Positions 31,318 through 36,108 of a stretch of 36,108 bases of DNA are shown here, piece after piece. This DNA comes from a virus. The notes under the pieces are model-generated. The model was not told the DNA's origin. It worked only from the letters and a program-made list of their open reading frames with translations, and made no database searches. Made by a program: the position numbers and the translations under genes. Numbering within the stretch: position 1 is the first letter of the stretch; each line of letters opens with the position of its first letter. Location of the stretch: positions 1-36,108 of the IMG/VR virus record IMGVR_UViG_3300030450_002904; one strand, written 5' to 3'.

Positions 31318-31974
31318 TTAAAAATCTAATAATGTACGTTGGTTATCGAAATAAGCTTTTCTAGCTAATTGATATTCCCCCCTAATTCGTTCGACATCTG
31401 TGACGGTTTTATATATCACTTGTCTTTGAGTCGAATAAACGATCATTGCCTTGTCTACTAATAATTTAGGATGATTTATATACAGAAGATCCAAATAACC
31501 GCCTAGTTGCTTCCTATGAGATCCTGATGGTTTTGACCATTTCCCCTTTTCCTCGTCATATTTTTCCTTGAATGTTTTTAAATCGATCAAAATAGTTTCC
31601 TCTGTCTCCTTGTTATAAAAAAGGCCGTCTAATTTCCCTGCAATCCAGTTCTGTCTATCTACTAGCTCATGTTCTAAGGCAATAGGTTTTAATTGCTGCC
31701 ATAAAGGGTCTTTAATTAAAATTGAAACAAAATCAGAGTAAGCACCTGAATTCCCAGGATGTCCAGTCGACAAGAAGCGCTCCCAACAAGAATGCACAAT
31801 TGTTCCTCTTTCCATAGCGGCGGTCTTCCCATCCCAGAAAGAAGAACTACCACGGCAGATTTTCGATATTGATAGAGGTATTATCCTTTTGTGGATTTTG
31901 CAGTAATAAACGTGATCCTCTTCTCGAAATAGAAGATTCTGATCGGGGGGTAGGCGGTAATTCTCGTCTTTCAT
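31318..31974 (-). CDS. PD-(D/E)XK nuclease, probably the exonuclease partner of ERF
   Basis: A 218-residue protein from ATG 31974; the frame is open to 32001 but FREEDHVYY right after 31974 is the usual beginning of this family. Core residues are Glu in LEHELVDRQNW, Asp in IAGKLDGLFYN, and TILIDLKTF, giving the E...GxxD...D-x-K nuclease pattern. Gln in HRKQLGGYLDLL completes the RecB/lambda-Exo type motif. Such nucleases resect DNA ends so the single-strand annealing protein (34621-35298) can pair strands. There is no cysteine set for an iron-sulfur cluster of the Cas4/AddB kind. Confidence 0.82.
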   Translation of the reverse strand: MKDENYRLPPDQNLLFREEDHVYYCKIHKRIIPLSISKICRGSSSFWDGKTAAMERGTIVHSCWERFLSTGHPGNSGAYSDFVSILIKDPLWQQLKPIALEHELVDRQNWIAGKLDGLFYNKETEETILIDLKTFKEKYDEEKGKWSKPSGSHRKQLGGYLDLLYINHPKLLVDKAMIVYSTQRQVIYKTVTDVERIRGEYQLARKAYFDNQRTLLDF

Positions 31975-32203
31975 TAACTTTAATTCCTTGTTCAGTCTCA
32001 TTAGTTCTTAATAAATTGACGTGGGGTTTTAGTTTTATTTTTGGTGAATATTTATTCGATATTTCTCTTAAATATGAAGCGGCTGGAGATTCTTGATCAA
32101 TATCTTGAATGGTAATTTTTCCATCCTTAAGTAACTTCGAAAGTATTTTTCTAGCTTTTTCTGGGGTGCCTACTCTATACAATCCTGATCTATTTAATGT
32201 CAT
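31847..32203 (-). CDS. Basic early protein overlapping the nuclease gene
   Basis: A 118-residue protein. The N-terminus (NRSGLYRVGTPEKARKILSKLLKDGKITIQDIDQES) is compact and may fold; the last 43 residues (LPPTPRSESSISRRGSRLLL ...) are basic and disorder-like and lie entirely within the start of the nuclease gene in another frame. The overlap is 128 bases, unusual even here. It starts in an ATGA overlap with the gene before it, which supports the start. The tail may be tolerated rather than selected. Confidence 0.55.
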   Translation of the reverse strand: MTLNRSGLYRVGTPEKARKILSKLLKDGKITIQDIDQESPAASYLREISNKYSPKIKLKPHVNLLRTNETEQGIKVNERRELPPTPRSESSISRRGSRLLLQNPQKDNTSINIENLPW

Positions 32204-32544
32204 ATAGAATCCGCAAAAGTAGTACCATATTTTGTATAAGTCTTATCTCTTTCGTAGTTACTTTTTGCCTCGTTAATTTGTTCTTCAGATAAAACGGGGA
32301 TATATTTTCCGGGCCTAATTCCTTCTACTGGGGGGCAGTAGGTCATGAACACCCCATCGTCTTCTCTATACATCCCAACTTGGCAAGGGCCAGACATTAA
32401 GTAGCCCCTTTCTTCCCACATTCTTGGTGATGGTTCTAAAGTCAGTTGGTAAGTCGTTTGTTGTCCGGGTTTTGCGTTTTTAGCAGTCATTGGCCAGACA
32501 TAATTTCCTGACTTTGAGGGGTCGTAGAGCTTTGAATAATTCAT
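32200..32544 (-). CDS. Early protein, 114 residues
   Basis: Unrecognised. Beta-rich middle with PGQQTTYQLTLEPSPRMWEERGYLMSGPCQVGMYREDDGVFMTYCPPVEGIRPGKYIP, and a helical end (SEEQINEAKSNYERDKTY). It overlaps both neighbours by four bases, making it a coupled part of the replication operon. Confidence 0.65.
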   Translation of the reverse strand: MNYSKLYDPSKSGNYVWPMTAKNAKPGQQTTYQLTLEPSPRMWEERGYLMSGPCQVGMYREDDGVFMTYCPPVEGIRPGKYIPVLSEEQINEAKSNYERDKTYTKYGTTFADSI

Positions 32545-33176
32545 AACGCAGTTACCCCCGGAATTATTTGCTTCGCCTTAGCAGGCCTATGTTGCTCGAG
32601 TAAAACGACAAACTTTTCATCTCTAAGCCATCTGTAACAGTCAGGAAGAGGCTCGAACCATTCGTCGTGTTGGAGTTTATCTATTTGACTTTTTACGGCC
32701 CTTCTAGCGGCTTCTATAAGGCGAACTGGTGCTTCGATCTTTAAAGCTTCTTTCCATGCTTCAAAAGCTTTCTTTCTTGATTGGTTCGCTTTGCGTGGGG
32801 CTGTTTGGTAAGTCTCCCAGAACTGAAGGAACGCAGTAGGTAGTTTTTGAGCTACTTTTTTTTGTTCTTTTAAAAATGCTTGGTGTTCTTTCGGATCGTG
32901 GCAAACGAAGTTTTCAGTAATGGGTGTAAGAAAAGTTTCTCTTCCTTTCTCTCTCATACTCTCTCTTTCTAACTCTTCAAAAGAACTTGAATTAGAAGAA
33001 TATGAATAGCGGCCCGGTGGTCCGCTAATGGTAGCTCTAGTGTCAAGTGCTTCCCAGGCTAAATCATTGATGATTGCTGAGATGCCTTGATCTAGCTTGT
33101 GTTTGGGCATCGTCTTGTTAATTCTTTCAATTAACGTTGAGTGAATAACAGCCCGCGACTGGCTTTCTGAGGGCAT
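32541..33176 (-). CDS. Replication organiser-like protein
   Basis: A 211-residue protein, first gene of the minus-strand early operon. The C-terminal region from about residue 118 (FWETYQTAPRKANQSRKKAFEAWKEALK, ARRAVKSQI, FEPLPDCYRWLRDEKF) is the pattern shared by the C-termini of many phage replication proteins of the O/DnaD type: aromatic start, basic turn, A..AW.KA, and a closing PLPDCYRWL. The N-terminal 100 residues are polar and low in complexity in part, with no clear DNA-binding domain; HTH is not seen. A helicase-loader or origin-organiser role is inferred; no helicase gene is present. Confidence 0.6.
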   Translation of the reverse strand: MPSESQSRAVIHSTLIERINKTMPKHKLDQGISAIINDLAWEALDTRATISGPPGRYSYSSNSSSFEELERESMREKGRETFLTPITENFVCHDPKEHQAFLKEQKKVAQKLPTAFLQFWETYQTAPRKANQSRKKAFEAWKEALKIEAPVRLIEAARRAVKSQIDKLQHDEWFEPLPDCYRWLRDEKFVVLLEQHRPAKAKQIIPGVTAL

Positions 33177-33191
33177 TGGATGGTTGAATCA

Positions 33192-33236
33192 ATCCGTACT
33201 ACGGATGCATAATGACTTAATATGGCTTGCTGTCAA
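33192..33236 (-). promoter_or_regulatory. Early leftward promoter with a second type of operator
   Basis: On the minus strand TTGACA (33231-33236), 16-base spacer, CATTAT (33209-33214), serving the replication operon. A perfect 7-bp inverted repeat ATCCGTA-G-TACGGAT (33192-33206) overlaps the expected start point. It is unrelated to the AGGGTYDACCCT family and may bind a different regulator. Confidence 0.7.
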
Positions 33237-33255
33237 TACGTAGCAAAATATCAAT

Positions 33256-33283
33256 TTGACGTTTTCTTATTATTTGTTAATAT
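33256..33283 (+). promoter_or_regulatory. Rightward promoter divergent from the early promoter
   Basis: TTGACG at 33256-33261, 16-base spacer, TAATAT at 33278-33283. It faces away from the early leftward promoter; the two -35 boxes are about 20 bases apart, a typical lambda-like switch layout. It would transcribe the gene at 33310 and perhaps the repressor beyond. Confidence 0.68.
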
Positions 33284-33309
33284 CAAGCCGACCCAAAGCA
33301 GTAGGCCCA

Positions 33310-33465
33310 ATGACCTATTCCACAGAGGCCAAGAAAAAAAAGATTCGGCAAATAAGAAAATCTCTAACCCCTTGTCAGTCTGATATTTTTTCAATTGCAG
33401 CCGAATTAGAATATGAATGTGAAAGGCTTCGGCTGGAGAATAAAAAACTAAAAGGAATCTATTAA
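33310..33465 (+). CDS. Small basic helical protein, possible regulator (Cro-like place)
   Basis: A 51-residue protein. An upstream ATG at 33256 is excluded because it lies inside the promoter at 33256-33283. The sequence is basic then helical (YSTEAKKKKIRQIRKSLTPC, ... IFSIAAELEYECERLRLENKKLK), ending in a leucine-rich zipper-like turn. No full helix-turn-helix can be assigned. It sits between the switch promoter and the XRE protein, which makes a regulator likely. Confidence 0.55.
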   Translation: MTYSTEAKKKKIRQIRKSLTPCQSDIFSIAAELEYECERLRLENKKLKGIY

Positions 33466-33512
33466 TTAATTTATACGCATCATTAGTGAGGTGTTATCCC
33501 TATTCAATACTC

Positions 33513-33540
33513 TTGTCAAAGGGTCAACCCTTGATAGTAT
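33513..33540 (+). promoter_or_regulatory. Operator-promoter of the repressor gene
   Basis: TTGTCA (33513-33518), 16-base spacer, TAGTAT (33535-33540). The spacer begins with AAGGGTCAACCCTT (33519-33532), a perfect palindrome, immediately after the -35. The site suggests autorepression of the gene starting at 33566. Confidence 0.82.
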
Positions 33541-33565
33541 AGTCTTGTTACAATAGGTAGGTAAC

Positions 33566-34309
33566 GTGCCAACACGTAAACCAAATATTTACCGACTTAA
33601 ATTCGGTCAATCGTTTAAGCGCTACAGAGATCAATTTGATTTGAGCCAGCAAAATATTCACGCCCTTTGCAAAGCAGCAAGAATTAACTTATATAATTCA
33701 CAACTTAGTCATTTGGAACAGGGAAAATTAGAGCTTAAGTCTGAGGGTTATACGATGATTCGTGATTTTAATAAAATAATTGATTCTGGTAAATTTCCAC
33801 CAACTGTATCGAAAACAGGTGGATTCACAGTAGAACTTAGGGATAAATTTCGAAAAGCCGAACCCTATTTAGATGCTGATGATAAACCAATATTATTTGC
33901 ATATCAGTTTTTTGCCTTAATTGTTGGAGAAGCAGAAATTAATAAGAAGTATAAATTTGAGGGAATTAAAATTGATAAATCAGTTGCAAATAACGTTAGT
34001 GCATTTGATAGAACTGTCTTTCAAGGTTTCGCGATAGAGGAATTGTTAGACAGAAAGGAGGCCTGGAAGACTTTAAGTTCTCACCTTGCAAAAGATTTAA
34101 ATCAAAAGCAACAAAAAAGAATGAAAGAAGTTATTACTGGTTTTTCAGATTGGACAGTTGATGAATTGAATTTCTTTACCAATAACGGTACTTGTACAAC
34201 ATGTGTTGTTATGGATGCTTTGGCTAGTTGGACCGGCAAGAAAATGCCCCCTCTATACGATGTATGGACAAAAGGAGCCAAAATAACATGGGAAGAAATA
34301 TCTAGATAG
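33566..34309 (+). CDS. XRE-type transcription regulator, likely lysogeny repressor
   Basis: A 247-residue protein from GTG 33566. Residues 10-60 (FGQSFKRYRDQFDLSQQNIHALCKAARI, then SQLSHLEQGKLELKSEGY) fit an XRE helix-turn-helix: SQQNI, LCKAARI as helix 2/turn, and SQLSHLEQGK as recognition helix. The remaining 180 residues are helical, with CTTC near residue 212, and contain no LexA/S24 peptidase Ser-Lys pair. So it would not be cleaved by RecA in the way CI is. Copies of its operator lie directly upstream and downstream. Repressor identity is inferred from this and its place. Confidence 0.75.
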   Translation: MPTRKPNIYRLKFGQSFKRYRDQFDLSQQNIHALCKAARINLYNSQLSHLEQGKLELKSEGYTMIRDFNKIIDSGKFPPTVSKTGGFTVELRDKFRKAEPYLDADDKPILFAYQFFALIVGEAEINKKYKFEGIKIDKSVANNVSAFDRTVFQGFAIEELLDRKEAWKTLSSHLAKDLNQKQQKRMKEVITGFSDWTVDELNFFTNNGTCTTCVVMDALASWTGKKMPPLYDVWTKGAKITWEEISR

Positions 34310-34350
34310 TTAGCCTATGTATAAAATGTACACGTAATACTACTTAAACC

Positions 34351-34389
34351 CTATCAAGGGTTGACCCGATACGCATTGATAGGTATAAC
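34351..34389 (+). promoter_or_regulatory. Operator-promoter of the annealing-protein operon
   Basis: TTGACC (34361-34366), 17-base spacer, TATAAC (34384-34389). The -35 lies inside operator AGGGTTGACCCG (34357-34368). The 17 bases CTATCAAGGGTTGACCC (34351-34367) recur exactly, inverted, at 33521-33537 before the repressor. CTATCA and TGATAG (34351-34356, 34377-34382) form a further outer inverted repeat. Confidence 0.8.
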
Positions 34390-34413
34390 TAATAAAAGAT
34401 AGTTTTAATAGGC

Positions 34414-34620
34414 GTGGAACACGATAATAAAAGTCTTTTTCGTCAAGCGGAAACACTTCAAGAAATTACTGCAACTTTCATTGAAAACGCTGTTCATAAT
34501 ATGGGCGTTCTTCGTGAAGGACTTGATGACAACTCTCTAGACGAAGACGAATTAATTGCTCTTGTCCATTGGTACGATGGTTTAAAGAAAGCTGCTAAAA
34601 ATATAAGGGGAATTGATTAA
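34414..34620 (+). CDS. Small acidic helical protein ahead of the annealing protein
   Basis: A 68-residue protein, start GTG 34414. It reads as two helices with a central acidic loop (FRQAETLQEITATFIENAVHNMGVLREGLDDNSLDEDELIALVHWYDGLKKAAKNI). Its stop abuts the ATG of the ERF gene, so the two are translated together. A partner or inhibitor of the annealing reaction is possible, not shown. Confidence 0.6.
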   Translation: MEHDNKSLFRQAETLQEITATFIENAVHNMGVLREGLDDNSLDEDELIALVHWYDGLKKAAKNIRGID

Positions 34621-35298
34621 ATGAAAGGCGAATTAACGAAAGCACACGGACAGTTTCTTAAAGATGTTGGCACTATTCATAAGGAAGCAAAGGCACAGTA
34701 TGGGAAGTTCGCTGATCTAGCTGGAATTCTTTCGGTAGTCAATCCAAAGCTTGTTAAAAACGGTTTATCAGTACATCAAACATTTAGATTTACAGATTCA
34801 AATCAACACGTTTTGATTACTCATTTAAATCATATAAGTGGAGAATCTTTAAGCTCTGAAATTTTGATGCCTATTAATCAAGGGCGTAATCCTCTTCATG
34901 ATTTTGGCGGAGCGGTTTCGTATTGCCGGAGATATTCTTTATTAGCGATTCTTGGATTACAGGCAGGAATAGAAGAAGATGATGGAGATCACGCAGACGA
35001 TAAGAAAAACGACTTTATTTCGTCTCAAATTGCTATGCCTAAGCAGGCAAAGCAAGAGCCTGCAAAAACTGATGAGATACCTGAAATAATCCCTAATGCT
35101 CAAAGAATGGAGCTTTTGACAAGATTAGGAAATCTAGCTAAATCTACAAGTGAAAGAGATATAAAACTATTTCACGATTTGGAACTTTATTGTAGGAAAA
35201 ACTTCCCTATTCCTCCTAATGAAAAGTTCAGCAGTTTTATACAAGAAAAACGACATCTTTTAATTATTGAGGATTATTTGAGGGCATCAAGAAAATGA
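34621..35298 (+). CDS. ERF-family single-strand annealing protein
   Basis: A 225-residue recombinase that anneals complementary strands, working with the nuclease at 31318-31974. The conserved core is HKEAKAQYGKFADLAGILSVVNPKLVKNGLSVHQT, then GESLSSEILMP, and HDFGGAVSYCRRYSLLAILGLQAGIEEDDGD, which is the ERF signature (G...YarRYsLlailGi..ddDDd). The C-terminal 90 residues are a linker plus a helical domain. It overlaps the next gene by 4 bases. Confidence 0.92.
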   Translation: MKGELTKAHGQFLKDVGTIHKEAKAQYGKFADLAGILSVVNPKLVKNGLSVHQTFRFTDSNQHVLITHLNHISGESLSSEILMPINQGRNPLHDFGGAVSYCRRYSLLAILGLQAGIEEDDGDHADDKKNDFISSQIAMPKQAKQEPAKTDEIPEIIPNAQRMELLTRLGNLAKSTSERDIKLFHDLELYCRKNFPIPPNEKFSSFIQEKRHLLIIEDYLRASRK

Positions 35299-35558
35299 AA
35301 GAAGACATTTTTAATTCAGATACTTTCGAGAAATTACGGGTTAATCCTTATGCCGGGCTAAGAGAAAGGCCGCCTGGGATAGAACCTCAAGATAACGATT
35401 GGAAGAATAGACATCGTATTAGTGCAAAATTGACAGCTATCAACTACAGAGATTTTTATAAATATTGCTTAGAACATGGGTGGAATTTATCGTCGGGCAT
35501 CAATGCTTTGATCGCCACCCACCCAAAAATCAACAAAATTTTTACAAAAAATGACTAG
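35295..35558 (+). CDS. Small protein downstream of ERF, 87 residues
   Basis: Unrecognised. The C-terminal 45 residues (HRISAKLTAINYRDFYKYCLEHGWNLSSGINALIATHP) have a short strand followed by two helices, like a ribbon-helix-helix or similar dimer. The first 40 are loop-like with Pro and Arg. It overlaps both neighbours, so it belongs to the recombination operon. Confidence 0.62.
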   Translation: MKEDIFNSDTFEKLRVNPYAGLRERPPGIEPQDNDWKNRHRISAKLTAINYRDFYKYCLEHGWNLSSGINALIATHPKINKIFTKND

Positions 35559-35781
35559 AGAAAACCAAGAGAAGCTTTCTGGCCTTTGGGTAAACGAAAC
35601 CAAAAACGGTCAAAAGTATTTTTCAGGGAAAAACGACGGTTTCAAATACACCATTTTTAAGAATGGTTTTAAAGAGCCTGAATCAAAACAGCCTGATTAC
35701 ATCCTCTATAGGGAACCTGTAGAAGAACAGCAAAATGCGCCTAGTCGACCAGCCCAAAATACGAACGAATTACCGTTTTAA
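35551..35781 (+). CDS. DUF736-like protein with an SSB-type C-terminal tip
   Basis: A 76-residue protein. EKLSGLWVNETKNGQKYFSGKNDGFKYTIFKNGFKEPESKQPDYILYREP matches the small family in which a compact barrel reads G.LW......G..Y.SG.......I.F.N..K....PDY.L. The end is polar then NELPF, like the acidic-hydrophobic tip of bacterial SSB (DDIPF) that docks partner proteins. A single-strand-binding or SSB-mimic role next to ERF is a reasonable inference. It ends 67 bases before the attachment core. Confidence 0.65.
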   Translation: MTRENQEKLSGLWVNETKNGQKYFSGKNDGFKYTIFKNGFKEPESKQPDYILYREPVEEQQNAPSRPAQNTNELPF

Positions 35782-35798
35782 CAGGGTTTCCACTGTCC

Positions 35799-35818
35799 CT
35801 AGATTACGCCTAGATTAC
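35799..35818 (+). repeat. Left pair of integrase arm-type repeats
   Basis: CTAGATTAC at 35799-35807 and again at 35810-35818, with an 11-base repeat period. Same orientation and spacing as the right pair. Paired arm sites one helical turn apart flanking a tRNA core are characteristic of tyrosine integrases. Confidence 0.8.
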
Positions 35819-35848
35819 AAGCGAAAAATCCATTCCTTGAGATCCCAA

Positions 35849-35892
35849 TCGGGGCGACAGGATTCGAACCTGCGACCTAGTGCTCCCAAAGC
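35849..35892 (-). other. attP core: 3' part of tRNA-Pro(UGG)
   Basis: On the minus strand the stretch reads TTTGGGA (the anticodon loop, U34 G35 G36), GCAC, the variable region, GCAGG TTCGAAT CCTGT (a complete T arm), and CGCCCCG with discriminator A (acceptor 3' strand). The 5' half is missing and the 5' side of the anticodon stem (TTCGC) no longer matches GCACT, so identity to the host gene ends at about 35892. This restores the tRNA-Pro when the phage integrates. It is not a functional tRNA gene here. Confidence 0.82.
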
Positions 35893-35910
35893 GAACACCT
35901 CAACCCCTGC

Positions 35911-35933
35911 TATAGCTGCTTTTTCAAGCTATA
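35911..35933. repeat. Hairpin-forming inverted repeat next to attP
   Basis: TATAGCT (35911-35917) and AGCTATA (35927-35933), a perfect 7-bp stem with a 9-base loop. It lies between core and right arm and could position an accessory bending protein or form a weak stop for transcription. Confidence 0.45.
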
Positions 35934-35952
35934 ACTAGCATCTATATTTCTA

Positions 35953-35981
35953 TTGACTATCGTTTAATAGTGGGCAATACT
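35953..35981 (+). promoter_or_regulatory. Integrase promoter
   Basis: TTGACT (35953-35958), 17-base spacer, AATACT (35976-35981). The transcript would start near 35988, inside the right arm repeats, so bound integrase should block its own promoter. Confidence 0.62.
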
Positions 35982-35985
35982 TACC

Positions 35986-36005
35986 CTAGATTACAGCTAG
36001 ATTAC
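35986..36005 (+). repeat. Right pair of integrase arm-type repeats
   Basis: CTAGATTAC at 35986-35994 and 35997-36005, the same 11-base period as the left pair. It ends two bases before the integrase start codon. Confidence 0.8.
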
Positions 36006-36007
36006 AC

Positions 36008-36108
36008 TTGCCAAAACTTAAGCGTAAATCAGGTGATTGGGCCGAATACTTTCAACGCGGTATTAAAGAGATTGGTCAAGGTTGGTCAGTTGTAGACCAT
36101 AGAGGAAA
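36008..36108 (+). CDS. int: Tyrosine integrase, N-terminus only (cut by window edge)
   Basis: The first 33 residues of a site-specific recombinase, PKLKRKSGDWAEYFQRGIKE then IGQGWSVVDHRGK. The GW.V.D.RGK phrase is the usual N-terminal strand-strand pattern of integrases' arm-binding part (GWRVYEHRGR-like), and the attachment site directly upstream supports the call. The start is TTG 36008: a TAG in frame at 35987-35989 rules out an earlier one, and no ATG/GTG follows in the visible part. The catalytic Arg/His/Tyr residues are beyond the window. Confidence 0.78.
   Translation, partial: MPKLKRKSGDWAEYFQRGIKEIGQGWSVVDHRG

Noticed and set aside
33256-33309. Upstream ATG extending the 51-residue protein to 69 residues
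   Set aside because: It would place the start inside the -35/-10 region of its own promoter.
35849-35892. Complete tRNA-Pro gene on the minus strand
   Set aside because: The 5' half is absent and the anticodon stem does not pair, so it is an attachment-site fragment.
35735-35938. Plus-strand open frame crossing the attachment site
   Set aside because: It overlaps the SSB-like gene and runs through the arm repeats and tRNA fragment; codon pattern is that of non-coding DNA.
1-36108. Photosynthesis or other auxiliary metabolic genes (psbA, hli, talC and similar)
   Set aside because: None of the translated proteins shows their motifs.

Overview
The window is most of the genome of a temperate, long-tailed (siphovirus-type) phage, very probably infecting a cyanobacterium of the marine or freshwater Synechococcus/Prochlorococcus/Cyanobium group. 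The gene order 1-23 kb is that of a lambda-like virion module. The host guess rests on three things: a 3'-half tRNA-Pro(UGG) used as attachment site, a cassette of exported proteins whose sequence style I recall from T4-like cyanophages (recalled, not searched), and the general weakness of Shine-Dalgarno signals with many GTG/TTG starts. No photosynthesis or other auxiliary metabolic gene was recognised.

Layout. (1) 0.1-17.8 kb, plus strand: small and large terminase, gpW-like connector, portal, a fused protease-capsid gene, small head proteins, FII-like and U-like connectors, tail tube, G/G-T chaperones made by a -1 frameshift, a short tape measure, L/M-like, K-like and J-like tail-tip proteins, one unknown tail gene, and two further proteins that resemble each other. 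(2) 17.8-23.1 kb: a 1623-residue repetitive fibre ending in a glycine-rich adhesin domain, and its chaperone. (3) 23.1-23.5 kb, minus strand: a zinc-ribbon protein and a small protein. (4) 23.6-27.6 kb: three or four plus-strand genes, mostly membrane proteins, facing four tightly coupled minus-strand genes, three with signal peptides. (5) 27.7-28.0 kb: two small genes, one holin-like. (6) 28.0-33.2 kb, minus strand: early genes (replication organiser-like, PD-(D/E)XK nuclease, winged helix, RusA resolvase, small proteins), terminators and two or three candidate structured RNAs. (7) 33.3-36.1 kb, plus strand: a small regulator-like gene, an XRE-type repressor candidate, an ERF annealing protein, an SSB-like small protein, an attachment site with paired arm repeats, and the start of a tyrosine integrase cut by the window edge.

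The parts are tied together by a recurring operator, AGGGTYDACCCT. It occurs seven times: at the early promoters, on both sides of the repressor gene, at the promoter of the exported-protein cassette, and once inside the tail operon. In three promoters it sits within the -35/-10 spacer. This predicts one repressor regulon shutting early, cassette and some late transcription in a lysogen. Phage sequence lies on both sides of the attachment core, so this is attP of a free or circular genome rather than one end of an integrated prophage. The least explained items are the multi-hairpin RNA region at 29.4-29.66 kb with its 51-residue membrane protein, the cloverleaf-like RNA at 28.83-28.96 kb, and the exported-protein cassette.
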